This document shows, piece after piece, positions 1-11,506 of a DNA stretch of 64,000 nt. The stretch comes from Whitmania pigra (taxonomy: Eukaryota > Annelida > Clitellata > Hirudinida > Haemopidae): NCBI GenBank assembly GCA_021613335.1, contig JAJTWR010000026.1, forward strand, positions 124,001-188,000. Reading direction: 5' to 3'. The notes under the pieces are model-generated. The model ran no database searches and was not told the DNA's origin. It saw nothing but the letters and a program-made list of their open reading frames with translations. Positions within the stretch are counted from its first letter, which is position 1; the number at the start of each line of letters is the position of its first letter. Both the position numbers and the translations under genes were made by a program.

Positions 1-775
1 TAGGAAATTTTCTTCGCTAACAACTTTCTGAGTATAAGCCATGGCTATAACAGGATCAACTAGAGTTAGGCGTCATCATCACATCGAACATCATGTTTTA
101 GATTGGTTCGTTAGGTTGAGTCTAAAAAAAAAAGGGAAGATAGGCTGTTTAACTTATTATCATAAATTCTCTTTGACTGCTGTTCAAACAATTGGTGTGT
201 GGTTCGAAGTTTGCAAAATTGCGCTTCTCCTTTTAAAACAGAGTGAATATTTAAATCATAAAAATATCAGTTTTTCTATTTTATTTGTTATTTTTAATAG
301 TTATTTCAGAATTTAATATATTTTACAATAAAAGAAAAAGGTAAAACATTTTATTCATAATTTTAAAAAAAATTATGTTTCATAAATATTATTTCTCATT
401 AGATATTCAAATCATTTGAGAGGCGAGTCCTGCAAAAGATATTTCAATATTGGAGTAAAAAAAATTGGACTTTGATGAATAGCAGTGTTGTGTGATGTAA
501 CATGTAATCTTAATTAAATGACTTACTAGTGCTTTTACCATCTAATTTACGTAATCTAACAATGAATATTGGAATAAGTTGCGTGAGAAGAACTTTCGAG
601 CCTAATTATTAATAAAATAATCAGTAACGCCCTGAACAAATCCCGCTGTGCACTAATTTGCACGGAGAGGTGTAAAGAGCCTAATGAAGCGCCGTCGTTG
701 TTATTGTTGTTGCTGATGTTGATGAGACATTGTCACGCCAATGCTTATATTCCTTTATATAAGCAAGTTCTTAAG
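1..775. other. AT-rich upstream region, no recognised gene
   Basis: No recognisable protein is encoded here. A 91-codon open frame at 41-316 has low-complexity composition and no family resemblance, so I do not call it. A short GTT-rich stretch lies near 690-725. The phrase GAGACATTGTCACGCCA near 723 resembles a stretch near 24090, so part of this may be interspersed repeat. Confidence 0.4.
752..764 (+). promoter_or_regulatory. possible TATA box of receptor gene A
   Basis: CTTTATATAAGC lies about 160 bp upstream of the gene A start codon. A small retroposon sits between it and the gene, so the real promoter could be elsewhere. The assignment rests only on sequence resemblance and distance. 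Confidence 0.3.
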
Positions 776-855
776 CTTAAGAAACTGAGTCCAAATCATC
801 CTAGTTATGCAACGGACTTTAATCAAATAAATAAAATAAAAACTTAAGAAACTGA
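776..855 (+). mobile_element. ~50-bp mini-retroposon with 13-bp target duplication (copy 1)
   Basis: The 54-bp insert (789-842) starts GTCCAAATCATCC, contains GTTATGCAACGGAC, and ends in an A-rich AAATAAATAAAA-type tail. It is flanked by perfect 13-bp direct repeats CTTAAGAAACTGA at 776-788 and 843-855. The target duplication plus A-rich 3' tail are hallmarks of LINE-driven retroposition. The same unit with the same left boundary recurs at 22831-22880 and 60578-60628, and forms the 3' tail of the SINE at 14437-14684. It carries no coding sequence and no visible pol III boxes. Confidence 0.75.
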
Positions 856-920
856 ACTTAAGTAAATGTACTTTAAGACGGCTAACCAAATTCGCACAAT
901 TATGTCGCTTATTTAACAAC

Positions 921-2144
921 ATGTCACTAAGAACATTATACCCTTATTCATCCAATTCAACATTCACTCCTGGACAACAATATTTGCACAATTCAAGTTT
1001 ATCTAAAGCACACAACGACACATTTCTGACAAATTCATTCATTAACACAGCCCCAACTTTGAAGATTGCTTACTACTGTATTGGCTCAGTTGGCTTTGTA
1101 TTCAATGGATTCGTAGCTTTTGTTCTTTTCTACGTCGACAAAAGCTCAAAAGGATCGAACAATACCAGCGCTTTTCACGTCAGATGGCAGGTTAACTTTT
1201 TTTCGTTTTTACTTGCAAAAGTAAATTCTGTTAGTTTTGCTTTGATTCAACAAAATAATTTCAAAAATTTTTAATTAAAAACAAAATAATTTCAGACTTG
1301 CATCGATGCATTGGTAGCTATTTTCTTACTTGCCACAACTTTGAAAGAGGATGAGGTGTCGGTCTACAGCCGTGGTTACTTCTGGGATGAAATGTTGTGC
1401 CGTGTTTGGTTCAGTAAATCTCCTCTATGGTCCTCTCTAGTGGCATCAACTTATTCTGTTATTGCCCTGAATCTGGACAGATACATAGCCATCATCTATC
1501 CCATATTTCACAAAGTTAAATTTTCTCAAAAAAGAAAGTACTCTGTAATCCTTACACTCGTTTGCACGGCTGTCGGACCTGTCTACAACTTGGCTTACGT
1601 CATTCCATCGTCGGGAATCATTGAGAACAACGAATGCTCTGTATATGCCATCTGGCCCAGATCGGATTTGAGGTCTTTTGTTGGAATTCTAACCTTGATG
1701 GTTCAATTTTTTCTCCCTTTGATTGTCATCATCCTCCTGTACTTGAAGATGACGATCGCTCTTCAAGTTAGAGTTTCACCATCACAAAAAATTGTAGACA
1801 AGACAGGATTTGAAGAGGAGAAACCAGTATCTACGATTGAGCAATTTTCAAGCAGCAAATCTAACGGTACCAAGGCTCGAGCAAAGGGAAAGGTTTTGAA
1901 AACAGCAGGATTGCTGTCCATATCTTTCATGACTTGCTGGTCTTTTAATCAGTTCTATTTCCTCATGTATCAGTTAAACGTGGGCAGTTTGTCTCTATCT
2001 GGAACATTCTACCATTTCACTGTCATCATGGTATTTGCAAACTGTTGCATCAATCCTATCGTTTACTCCATCAACTTTGAACCATTTCAAAAAAATGTGA
2101 AATACCTGGCACTGAAGGTAAAAAGATTACTCATTCCCAAGTGA
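921..2144 (+). CDS. Receptor A: rhodopsin-class GPCR, two exons, 372 aa
   Basis: Exons 921-1190 and 1296-2144 join across a 105-bp GT-AG phase-0 intron. The start is the first ATG of the frame. The N-terminus has glycosylation sequons at N12, N24 and N32. TM1 (about 49-72) carries N62 at the conserved TM1 position. Exon 2 opens TCIDAL with the TM2 Asp at D94. TM3 follows C125 and ends in a canonical DRY (151-153); C204 is the likely disulfide partner in loop 2. TM6 has CWSF (304-307), so the usual CWxP proline is Phe. TM7 has NPIVY (343-347). The length fits class A receptors and the features suggest a peptide receptor at the plasma membrane; ligand unknown. It shares the WQ-intron architecture with all paralogues here but is the most divergent and the only one with DRY rather than ERY. 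No inactivating change is seen. Confidence 0.88.
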
Positions 2145-2210
2145 TAGCAGTTTGAAACAAAAATTTGGTGAAGTCTTCCAGAAAGTAACGGAAAGGACTT
2201 ATTTTCACTT

Positions 2211-2216
2211 AATAAA
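2211..2216 (+). terminator. polyadenylation signal of gene A
   Basis: AATAAA lies 67 bp after the gene A stop codon. It is the first canonical hexamer downstream on this strand. Confidence 0.5.
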
Positions 2217-3690
2217 TATATTTGTAATATTATAATAATACTTAATATTTGTAGAAAACGTGGAGATTGAAGACAATGATTTTAAAACATTTAAAATTCG
2301 TTAATAATTTTTTGTTTGTAGCTTTATAAAGTAATTTATTAGTTATTCGATTTAAAATAACTTTTCCGATTTAAATAATCTCATAAATATTCATTTTCAT
2401 CTTTAAGATTTTTTATTTATTTTGCTGCTATATTATTTAAATAACAGGAATAAATCATCAATATGATTTCATGTTGGCATGTGATAACTGCAGGTATGTT
2501 TCATGAAGTATCAATGTTTGTGAGTGCATAAAACTTTGAAGAACACTTTTGAGAGTAATTTAAATTATTTACGGGTTAATTAACTGAATTCAAATATAAA
2601 TTTTCTGTTTTATATAATACCCTAACATTTTTTATCACTTTTTTTAATTAGTAAAAATAAAATATTTAGAGAACATTATGTTGTTTGTAAATGAGAACAT
2701 TTACAAAGTAATTAATTTAAATTGCTAAAAACAATCGTAAGCAGATCCAACTGAGGACCAATTGATTTTGTTGAATGTTTTCATTTATATTTTGGCGTCG
2801 TACAACACATTATAGGTAGAATGCACTCAATTTTTGTTCTTTTAATCATCTAATAAGTTGGCGAAATTTTATTTCCCATTAATTAGAAACGAGCTTTTGC
2901 GGCAGAAAGTAGAAAGTCAACAAAAACATGAATAACGTATAATCGTTGTTTAGGTCAGAAATTTAGTTAAAACGAAAGTATATTTCCGTTTTTCTGTTAT
3001 TTAGAACCATCTTTTATCTATTAATAAAATTAATTTTGTTACAAAGTTTGTCTTTAGGTTAATTCCAGGCATTCCTGATGCATCTTTCAACTAATTGATT
3101 TTGATTAAATTTGACGTCCATCTTTGTAAACGTGTCACGATAACTTACTCCTTTCGCTTGGATTGAGGTCAAAAGAACCTGCTAGAAAATTGAAAACGTT
3201 GCTTCCTTGAACGTGTTTCCTTTTTAAAAGAAACTTCTTGCCTGTTAAGACAAAAATGGAGGGAGCATTATCTCAGTAAAATATGTGCTTAGGACCATAC
3301 ATTTTTTATCACAAAATATTACAAGCTATTATTTTACACGAGAAATTTTGTCTCATACTCTTATACCTTGTAAAAATGCTAGATCAGCGACTTCTTGTGA
3401 AATTCCTCCAAAATTTGTCATTTGTACAATAGTCAGTTGTACAATAGGAAAGGTAAAAGGTCGTCATCAATGATGAGACATGTGAATCTATTATAAGTCG
3501 ACAATCTATTAATGGTATATTATAAGTGAATCTTTTATAAGATCTCAATTCTATATCTGATCGTATCAGTTTCAAATATTGACAACGCTATTCATAAAAA
3601 AAAAGTATTTAGTCAAATTTATTGTGGAGAACTCAAATCTTAGTATAAACTGGCGTCTTCCAGTATATGAACAAACAGTGGACTGATTGT
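2217..3690. other. intergenic, nothing recognised
   Basis: AT-rich DNA with no open frame longer than about 63 codons, no recognisable repeat boundary and no RNA gene that I can identify. Confidence 0.4.
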
Positions 3691-4860
3691 GATTTTTAAG
3701 GTCTATTATTTTGTGTAATAAAGAGAGATATCCGAATGATTTGAGTTTCAATGCCTGTAGGCAATCAGGCACCCCGTCATAACAACCCGGCGACAAAATA
3801 GCCCCGTCAAAATAACGGTAAATTTGGTTCACTGTGGATTTGTTACATGTTCCCATGACCTGATGATAAGATGAGTCCCATAAAGTGATTCACTCGAATA
3901 TGTTGAAAATCGATAACATAAATTAAATTCCAATTCCAAATCAAACCCTTCATTGTACACATTGCAACGGGAACTCGGGGAAGGATCAAAAGAAATTAAA
4001 CGACCAAAGGAACCTTCGTGACTTAATGAGTGTCTGGTAAATTCTCTTTGTGCAGATTGCACATGTTGCTTGTCAATCGATAATTTATATTAAATACCAA
4101 CTTGAAAAGTCCATGTAAGGTGAGGAAGTAGCCGGAATCCTAATAATAATTTAGAAGACTAATCTTCCACTTAATGAAATTCACTGATACCAGTTAAACT
4201 CAAAACGGTCATAAAAGCATTCAAACCACTAACTTCGAATTAAATTTGGAATCAGTTATCGGTTAATGTATTCAACTCACAAATTTTTTTTGTAATATAT
4301 TGACGGGGCTGTTTTGTCCTGGGTTATTTTGACACCAGGCTATATTGACGGGGCTGTTTTGACGCCGGATTGTTATGATGGGTTACCAGGCAATTATGGT
4401 TAACTTCAAAGATGGTTTTGTTAAATCTCATTTCTTCGATGCTCTCAGTTAAGCAATTTTGGTGAGAGTTCCAGACCTTGAAGCTACTCAGTAATATGAC
4501 ATAGGCAGAAAAATAATAAATATAATAATAAAAAAATAGATATTTTTGGAAAGCGGTCAATATCGAATATCTTAAGTGTGAAGTCGGAATCTTAATGACA
4601 CAAAGATCGCTGATGTGGTCACCAGTTATGAGGTGTTTTCTATAAAATATTACTGTGAAGGGCATCCTATTCTATTTTGAGAAAACAGAGCAGTTACGGA
4701 ACCAGCTAGGTTGAGTTGCTTATTTCATTAAATTAGAGTATTGAGCTTAGTTTCAACAAGACTTGGTCCCTATATTTCTTATTACTTATCAAATTTAGTG
4801 AAACACGTATCTATCTTAATTAATTATGATTGACAGCGAATATTTTATTATTTTCAGAAT
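3691..4860. repeat. interspersed repeat, also present at 48110-48660
   Basis: The flanks of the nested element at 3772-4386 match a second copy. Shared phrases include GATTTGAGTTTCAA, TTCGATGCTCTC and TTAATGACAC in the same order near 48110-48660. Neither copy encodes a recognisable protein. The copy here is interrupted by the terminal-inverted-repeat element below, and gene B's upstream region begins at its right end. Confidence 0.55.
3772..4386. mobile_element. non-coding DNA transposon (MITE-like) with ~40-bp inverted repeats
   Basis: The left end begins CCCCGTCATAACAACCCGG and continues through ACAAAATAGCCCCGTCAA. The right end, read on the other strand, gives CCCATCATAACAATCCGG and then ACAGCCCCGTCAA. 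That makes two imperfect inverted termini of about 40 bp around about 615 bp without coding capacity. CAGGCA lies directly outside both ends (3766-3771, 4387-4392) and may be the target duplication. A reversed partial copy with the same termini and interior lies at 43985-44250. I do not assign a superfamily. Confidence 0.65.
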
Positions 4861-4992
4861 TGAATGTTTGAAAAGGTGTGAGATGACACCTGCAAACAGA
4901 GAAGATAATAAATATTTTTCGAACGTAAACTGAAAATTTCATGCATCACGTTCTAATTAAAATAAAGATTTAATTAAATTCTTCAATTCCTC

Positions 4993-5000
4993 TATAAAAG
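4993..5000 (+). promoter_or_regulatory. TATA box of receptor gene B
   Basis: TATAAAAG sits about 205 bp upstream of the gene B start codon. The surrounding 4850-5015 stretch is retained in the decayed copies near 16322-16500 and 40530-40610, as expected of the promoter or 5' untranslated part of the duplicated unit. Confidence 0.5.
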
Positions 5001-5204
5001 TGCAACGATAACCAAAGATTTCACTGATGTTTATTACATTTAAAAATATATTGTAGTAAATTTGAGTAATAAATTAAGTTAAGTGCTAGATAACTAACCT
5101 ATTTGCTTTCAGAAGATATCAAGGTTCTAATATAGTTACAACATTTTATTTGGTTATTTGTAAAATTTCATATCAAATAAAACTTCTAAAGAACTTAAAA
5201 GAAA

Positions 5205-6575
5205 ATGGCATCAAACGACTCATTCGACCAAAACATATCGACTACTAATTCAGCTCTTTCCAACTTCACTACCAAGAAACCGTCAACATTCATTACTTTC
5301 TTCGACCTAAAAGCAGCTTATTGCTCCATCGGTTGTCTTGGATTCCTTTGGAACCTGTTTGTTGTCGTCGTTCTGCTAAAGTTTGGAAATAGGCAATCAA
5401 ACCTCAGTACTGCGAGTAGTACCTTCCACATTTGTTGGCAGGTTTGGAAAATTGGGTCGCGTGATACTTTGTATTTAAAAAAAAAAATAATTAAGTCTAG
5501 TCATCTTGTTTTTCAGGCAAAGCAATTCAATAGCAATGTTTAGTATGTTATTAAATGTTACAGAGCGCTATGACAACAGAAAATAATTTATATTTGTAAA
5601 AAATCATTTCTTCATAAGTTATTATTAATAAACGACATTAATCATCAAATGCTGCATCTCATATCACTCAAACTTTAGTTGATCCTAAACATCGCAACAT
5701 TATTCCAGGCAAGCGTAGATGCATCAGTGGCTTTATTACTACTAGCAACGAGTTTGATAGAAGATGACGTTATACCGGCTTATACACAATTCAATTTCTT
5801 TCACGAGCTTTTTTGTCGCATATGGATCAGTAAGGCGGTTCTCTGGGCTGCTCTGACGACATCAACTTTTTCAGTCCTCGCTCTCAACTTTGAAAGGTAC
5901 ATGGCAGTTGTCCAGCCAATTTTTCACAAGGTAAAGTTTACACAGACAAGAAAATACTCAGCCATCATACTTGCCAGCAGTTTTTGTTTGAGCGTAGTCT
6001 ACAAATTTTCATCGGCAATCATTACCTCTGGAATTTCATCGAATAGAAAGTGCAGGATATTTGCTTATTGGCCAAGTGAAGCATACGAACAGTTTATTGG
6101 GGGTTTCTCGGTGATTCTTGAATATTTCATTCCGCTTGGACTCACAATATTTCTCTACTTTCACATGGCTTACAAATTGCACAACAGAATTTCTCCAGCG
6201 AATACTAATACGAGTCAGCGGAATTCCTATGCGACCAATTCAACAAACCTATCTTTGAATTCTGAAAATTCTTCCAGATCGAAAAAGGAAGAGGAAGATA
6301 TTTCCAAACAAGAAATGATCAGAGCGCGAAACAATGTTCTGAAAACCTCAGCCATGTTGTCAGCTGCTTTCATATTGTGTTGGTCTCCAAACCAAGTCTA
6401 CTACACCATGTACCAATTCGGAGTGGCAAGTCTAGGAAGTGCTTTTTATCACTTCTCAGTTCTTATGGTCTTTCTGAACTGTTGTTTCAACCCTGCCATT
6501 TATTGTCTCAAGTACAAACCGTTTCAAAAGAGCTTTGAGAATATGGTTAGAAAATGTAGGTCTATTTTTGCATGA
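5205..6575 (+). CDS. Receptor B: rhodopsin-class GPCR, two exons, 367 aa
   Basis: Exons 5205-5441 and 5709-6575 join in phase 0 across a 267-bp intron. The ATG is the first in frame and has a purine at -3. Glycosylation sequons are at N4, N10 and N20. TM1 spans about 37-60 with N50. Exon 2 opens ASVDAS with the TM2 Asp at D83. C115 precedes TM3, which ends ERY (141-143). The third intracellular loop is Ser/Asn-rich and basic. TM6 has a complete CWSP (303-306), and TM7 has NPAIY (340-344) followed by a basic helix-8-like KYKPFQ. It is the only intact plus-strand partner of the convergent pair with gene C, whose stop codon is about 0.7 kb away. The class is secure and a peptide ligand is likely, but none can be named. 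At least four truncated relatives lie downstream. Confidence 0.9.
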
Positions 6576-6609
6576 GAATATATTCAGAGGTTAAATGCTA
6601 TACCAAAAA

Positions 6610-6615
6610 AATAAA
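6610..6615 (+). terminator. polyadenylation signal of gene B
   Basis: AATAAA lies 35 bp after the gene B stop codon, before the spacer that separates it from the convergent gene C. Confidence 0.5.
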
Positions 6616-6749
6616 ACAATTCAATGAAAAACAAGAATTCTATGAATTCTTACGATATCTGAGTGTTTCTGTCGCTTTAAGTGTTTCAAATGTCGCCTAA
6701 TCATTAATTCATTTTGGCAAAGGTATCGATTATTTTTCAGTTTTTTTAA

Positions 6750-7030
6750 ATTTGAATTTTGCAAAAACAGATCTCAAATAAAAGCCGATCATTTCTTTTG
6801 TAATTAGTAATAATTAATTGATAAAATAGACAATAAACGTACTATTCTATAATAAGACTAAGGCAATTATATTGAAGAATATTTTCCTTCCTTTAATAAG
6901 CGGACAAAAACCAAATTCAAGATCACGATTTGTAGCAATTAGAAATTATCACGAATGTAGTATTTGTTCATTTCAAGAAACATAATGATCCATAGAAAAT
7001 TCTGTAAAAACTTGGTGAACAATGTTTATT
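6750..7030. other. conserved spacer between convergent receptors (module 1)
   Basis: Non-coding DNA with phrases such as CAAGATCACGATTTGT, TAATAAGCGGACAAAAAC and GAAAATTCTGTAAAAA. Clear relatives lie at 12715-12965, 16975-17235, 23195-23300 with 24535-24640, 33590-33850 and 52785-53045, always just 3' of the minus-strand receptor. It therefore marks the duplicated unit. It probably includes 3' untranslated sequence of one or both genes. Confidence 0.65.
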
Positions 7031-7280
7031 CAAGTTATTAACCTTAAGTTAATATTTTTTAGATCACCGAAAAAACACCAATTAAATGAAGTTATTTGGC
7101 ATTTTGAATCTTTAAATATGTTTTTATTTGTAATTCGTTCACGAACATGGAATCGTGTGTTATCGTTCGCAAGCAAGCAAAATGACAATAAACTTATCCA
7201 AGAAACTACTCAATTACAAAACTACGCCAAATAAAAATCAATCAAAAGCAAATAATATAACATACATAATGATATAAATA

Positions 7281-8605
7281 CTACAATTGCAATTTATCGA
7301 AAAAACAAACCTTTCGCATCTTTTCGATCAGATTGACACAAATTGTCTTCACAGACTGTTGAAAGGGTTTATACTTGAGACAATAGATGAATGGGTTAAT
7401 GCAGCTGTTTGCAAATACCATGATTACTCCGCAATAATACAAGGGCTCGATTCCTAAAGGAATAACTGCAAAGTAATATAAAAACCTATTTAACTGGTAG
7501 GTTGACCAGCAAATAACAAACGAAATTGACAAAAGAATTGATGTCTTTAATATATTGTTTCTAGCTTTGACAAGATCAAAATTATCAGTTTGGTTCTCAT
7601 TTTTAGGCGCATTATTTTCTTCTGAAATGTAAGAAACGCTCAGAGAAGCATCGGAGGAGACTTCACTAATTTTCCGTTGGTCGGGTGCAATTTTTTGGTG
7701 TAACTTGTGGGCCATACAGATATAAAAGAAAACAGTAAAAGTGAGTGGTATGACATAGTTTAGGAGAAAGGTTGATACTCCCACAAACATCTGATAAGTT
7801 GGACTGATTCTCTCTATGTAAGCAGCACATCTCCCATCACTTAGAATACGGCAAGTTATAATGCCGTAAGATAATCTGAAAGTTGCAGTCAGACAAACAG
7901 TGATTATGATCATAATCAATGACAAACGTCTGTTTCTGCAAAACATTGTTCTATGGAAAATTGGATGAACAATAGCCAAATATCTTTCGAAATTCAGCAT
8001 CAAAATGGACAATGCTGACAGGTCCATGACGAATGACATGACCACTTTGCTGTACCAGAGACGGCAAAGGATTTCATGAGCGATGTTTCCCATCGTGTAC
8101 CTAGGAGTTCCATCGTCTTCCGTTTGCATATGAAGAATGAGGAACATCCCAATTGATCCATCCGCACATGACTTTCGATGTGAATAGAAATCAATGTTTT
8201 TATGTTAAACAATATACATTAATTTTAGTAAAAAAATTATTAATTGAAATTTTCACAATTGAAAAAACACATTTGTAAATTAAATATTTTAAAATGTTGT
8301 CAAAAGGTGATAAAATTAGCAAATAATATTATATAATAAACTAATTTGATTGAATTAGTTAATACCTGCCAAGTTATGTGAAAATTACTACTGACAGTGG
8401 TCATTTGCTTGGCGAGTGTTTTTCTAAAAGCCAGAAAAACCGAAACAACCATAAAGTTGGCAAAGAATGCCACGAAACCAATGGCATTGCAAGCGTCCTT
8501 CATAAATGGCTGAGTCCATGTGGCATAGATTGTGATGTTTGATGTGCTTGAATTTCTTTGAGCAGTCACAAACGAAGTTGAATTTCCAAACACAATGTAT
8601 TCCAT
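7281..8605 (-). CDS. Receptor C: rhodopsin-class GPCR, two exons, 376 aa
   Basis: On the minus strand, exon 1 is 8605-8366 and exon 2 is 8171-7281, with a 194-bp phase-0 intron. Exon 1 (80 codons) has sequons at N8, N18 and N23, TM1 at about 36-60 with N50, and ends FHITWQ. Exon 2 begins SCADGSIG with the TM2 Asp at D84; paralogues have SCVDGSIG. C116 and C195 form the likely loop disulfide, and TM3 ends ERY (142-144). TM5 has P222. TM6 reads CWST (301-304), so the CWxP proline is absent. TM7 has NPFIY (339-343), then KYKPFQQ and a basic tail. It converges with gene B and carries the shared TATA and TTACGTGA promoter module upstream. The reading frame is intact. A class A peptide-type receptor is secure; ligand and coupling are not inferable. 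Confidence 0.9.
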
Positions 8606-8733
8606 TCTTTGAAATAAAATAAGACAAATTCTAATTTGTGTTTAAATATTTTAAAAATATTTCACTGATCAAAATGTTGACATTAAAATTTAATATTCTT
8701 TTATTTCTCTAGTTCTCAGTAATATGTGAGAAT

Positions 8734-8868
8734 TTATTTATAAGGCGATGCTCGGCCTCAAAATAGCAAGTAATTAAAATTAATTTCGGTCTAAATCATT
8801 AATTATCATTAATCGTTCTCATTTAAATTTGTAGAACAAAAGGAAGTTGATGGATTAAAGTTACGTGA
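8734..8868 (-). promoter_or_regulatory. promoter module of gene C (TATA-like box plus TTACGTGA)
   Basis: Read on the minus strand, TTATAAATAA (8743-8734) lies about 130 bp upstream of the ATG. A TTACGTGA site, written on the plus strand at 8861-8868, lies 256 bp upstream. The same order and spacing recur upstream of D, E, F, G, H and I. The ACGTGA core resembles bZIP or bHLH targets, but no factor can be named. Confidence 0.55.
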
Positions 8869-9099
8869 AAGAATGTTGGATCCATCCTTTTTATTTCTGA
8901 AATTATCTTTTTGGTCACTTTATTGTGTAAATAGAGTCTGGAAAATTAGCACTGAGATTACTACAGTCGGGTCAGATCAAATAACCTCAGTAAATCCCTA
9001 CTATTCAGTCCCGTATTTATGGGCGTTTTACAGGTTCACCCACTCCCCAAAAAATATTAAAATCATATTTTAATGGAAAATTTTATCAATTTATATAAT

Positions 9100-9255
9100 A
9101 TTTTTTTATTTATATATAATTTTATGTCATAAAATCACCTTTATTTATTTATTAATGTATTATTATCATTTGGTTTTGATTTTGAAAAATAACAAAATGA
9201 CCCCCCGAAATCATTTTACGGCTACGGGCCGACTTCCGCAAAAGTATCTAATCTA
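9100..9255 (+). repeat. fragment of a LINE-derived 3' repeat
   Basis: GGTTTTGATTTTGAAAAATA followed by CGAAATCATTTTACGGCTACG matches the start of repeats at 52037-52340 and 59420-59811. Only the leading part of the family is present here. Confidence 0.45.
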
Positions 9256-10878
9256 TCTCTTTCATGTAACACTTCATTTATTTCAGAGAAATTAATACAA
9301 TTAACATTAAGCAGTAATCAAAGTTAAACAAACAAACAAACAAACAAATTAGATACAAATGCATTCTCACAATGCAAATAAATTATCAGAACGTCATAAG
9401 GGAAAACTTATAATGTGAGACCACCAAATTAGACATTGTAGAGAATCCAAAATAGAAATTTTTGGGAAAATGGCTTGCATCTTGACTTTTGCAGTCTGGT
9501 TTGTCAGACTGCAGCTCTAACCTTTAAACATTTCAGCCATTCTGACAATTCCGTCAGTTAGCCACTCTCTTGGTCCAAAGGCATTAACATAACATCAGGG
9601 CTGTTAACAATACTTTATAAAATTAGCAGTATCAATATCACCAAAATTGTTTATTTTTTAATAATTTTTTTATAATTTTCAGATTGGTTTACAACATAAA
9701 AATTGGTAAAGTACTCTAGCCTTAATAAAATAAAATGACTTAAGAAAACGCTGATTTTTGGGAAAACAGACACAAATAATGTATAATAACTATTGTTGCA
9801 AATATGGTAGAGCAATGAGCTTTAGTGGATTTGATTGCCTAGGTATAACTTATTAAAAAATCTAAAAATTAATATTTTGTGATTTACGATGGTTGAGAAA
9901 TGGGGTTCCGAAAATGTGATATTTTTGTAAAGAAAAAAAAATTTTGAAATTACATATTTTAAAACTAAACTTATTTAATCAATGTTAGTTTAATACTATG
10001 TTTAAACTAAAATAAAATACTAACCTTTTAAAATTTTAAATATATTATTAAATTATAAACTAAACTTTTTAAATTGTTCTTTTTCCGAGATTATTTCTAA
10101 CAACTTTCTTAGAATTTTGTCTGCGGTTAATCAGTTGTTTTACGGGAAGCCTTATCGTCAACTAACGTCAAATAGTAGATGTCTGACATGTATGTTTCAA
10201 ACTTAATTATTCGGGGGTAGCATAAGTCGTAATCACATCATCAGTCATTTCTATAGAAAACGCAGACATCAGACAAAACGAAGTTAGTATTTATCTAAAT
10301 CAAGAAAGCTGTGAATTCCAGTTGGCCCTGAGTTTTCGCTTTTCTTGAAATAAACATGACCCATCCACGTTCAGACTGAAGAGAACTTTACAAATTTCCT
10401 GGCTCTGCCAAAGATTTCTAGGTTTGGCTTGGTTAAGAATTCTGGGAATCCTTTGAACGGACTGGATGTCATTATCTGAGATGTTTACGCCAAGTTTGAA
10501 GTTGCTGCAGTTGCTTGGACCTTATCTCTTAGAGCCAAAAGATGAGGTTTTTAGGGGAAGAATTATAGGAAGTATTATTTTTTAAGGGGTCGACCATATG
10601 GTGAATTAATTTTTTAGGGGTCGACATCTTTACACCCAAATTATTGATTATTGCCTCATCAAATTCTTCGCATTAAAACTGCTGCAATGTTTAGAAACTC
10701 AAATGATGTTGCAAAATAAAAAAATTAAAAACGTTACAATACGTCTTATGTTTTCTTATTTACAACTAAATAAATCTTGCAAGTAAGAAATATAAAAAAG
10801 GTTTTAAATATAAATTTTCTAATATTTAGACGTGAAAGGAATAACTGAAAAAAGTTAACTGAATGAAAGGTAGTCCAA
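9256..10878. other. AT-rich region, possibly interior of a decayed DNA transposon
   Basis: No protein is recognisable. The region lies directly downstream, in minus orientation, of hAT-type end and BED-finger sequence at 10879-11506. It could therefore be degraded hAT interior, but no catalytic motif could be read. Confidence 0.3.
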
Positions 10879-11506
10879 TCAACTTTTTTTGTTGAGGGTC
10901 GCGGCATCAAAAAGGTTGCGAACAAGAACCTTCATATGCTGAACATATAGTTTTTTTTTGTTGGCAGAGTAGGCATGCATATCTATATGATTTTCCTTTG
11001 ATTGAAATCTGAACATTTTGTTCAAATACGGCCACGGACTATCTTCACCCTTGTTTCTCTTATCTTTGCTAACGACAATCAAACTGGCTTCAAATGAATC
11101 CATACTAGGATATATTAAATCTTATATTATTATATGTATACAATATTATATATTAAAAAAGCTTCGGTATGACTAATCAACAATTTCCGATTTAACAAAA
11201 ACGACCGGCGATAACAACAATAACAAATGAGCGATGATGGGAAAGAAGAAGGTTTTCGAACAAACCAAAGAATAACAATCTAGAATTTTAATTTTAAATT
11301 AGTTTATTTTATTTTAAAATTTTATTTATGTTACTTTGTAACGTCTTGTGCAAAAAAGGTAACGAATTAAAAGTATGGCCGAAAATAGTAATTTGTTACA
11401 AGTAAAAGTAACAAAAAATTTTTTGTAACTGTTACAAGTAAAAATTACCAAAAAATGTAATTAATTACAGTAACGAATTACATGTAATTCGATACTGCAC
11501 AACACT
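10879..11506 (-). mobile_element. hAT transposon 5' end with BED-finger-like N-terminal fragment
   Basis: Read on the minus strand, the terminus at 11506 begins CAGTGTTGTGCAGTATCG and continues into alternating ATTAC/GTAAT sequence. This is the style of many hAT ends, rich in subterminal GTAAC and ATTAC repeats. Further in, 11103-10879 encodes a 74-residue piece with SPWPYLNKMFRF, resembling the start of BED zinc-finger domains of hAT transposases, although the usual CxxC is not evident. The opposite end was not found, so the copy is treated as partial. Confidence 0.5.

Noticed and set aside
41..316. 91-codon open frame near the left edge
   Set aside because: No recognisable domain, an AT-driven composition in its second half, and no relative elsewhere in the window.
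3285..4062. Several 62-94-codon open frames on both strands
   Set aside because: They overlap interspersed repeat and inverted-repeat element termini, and none has a family signature.
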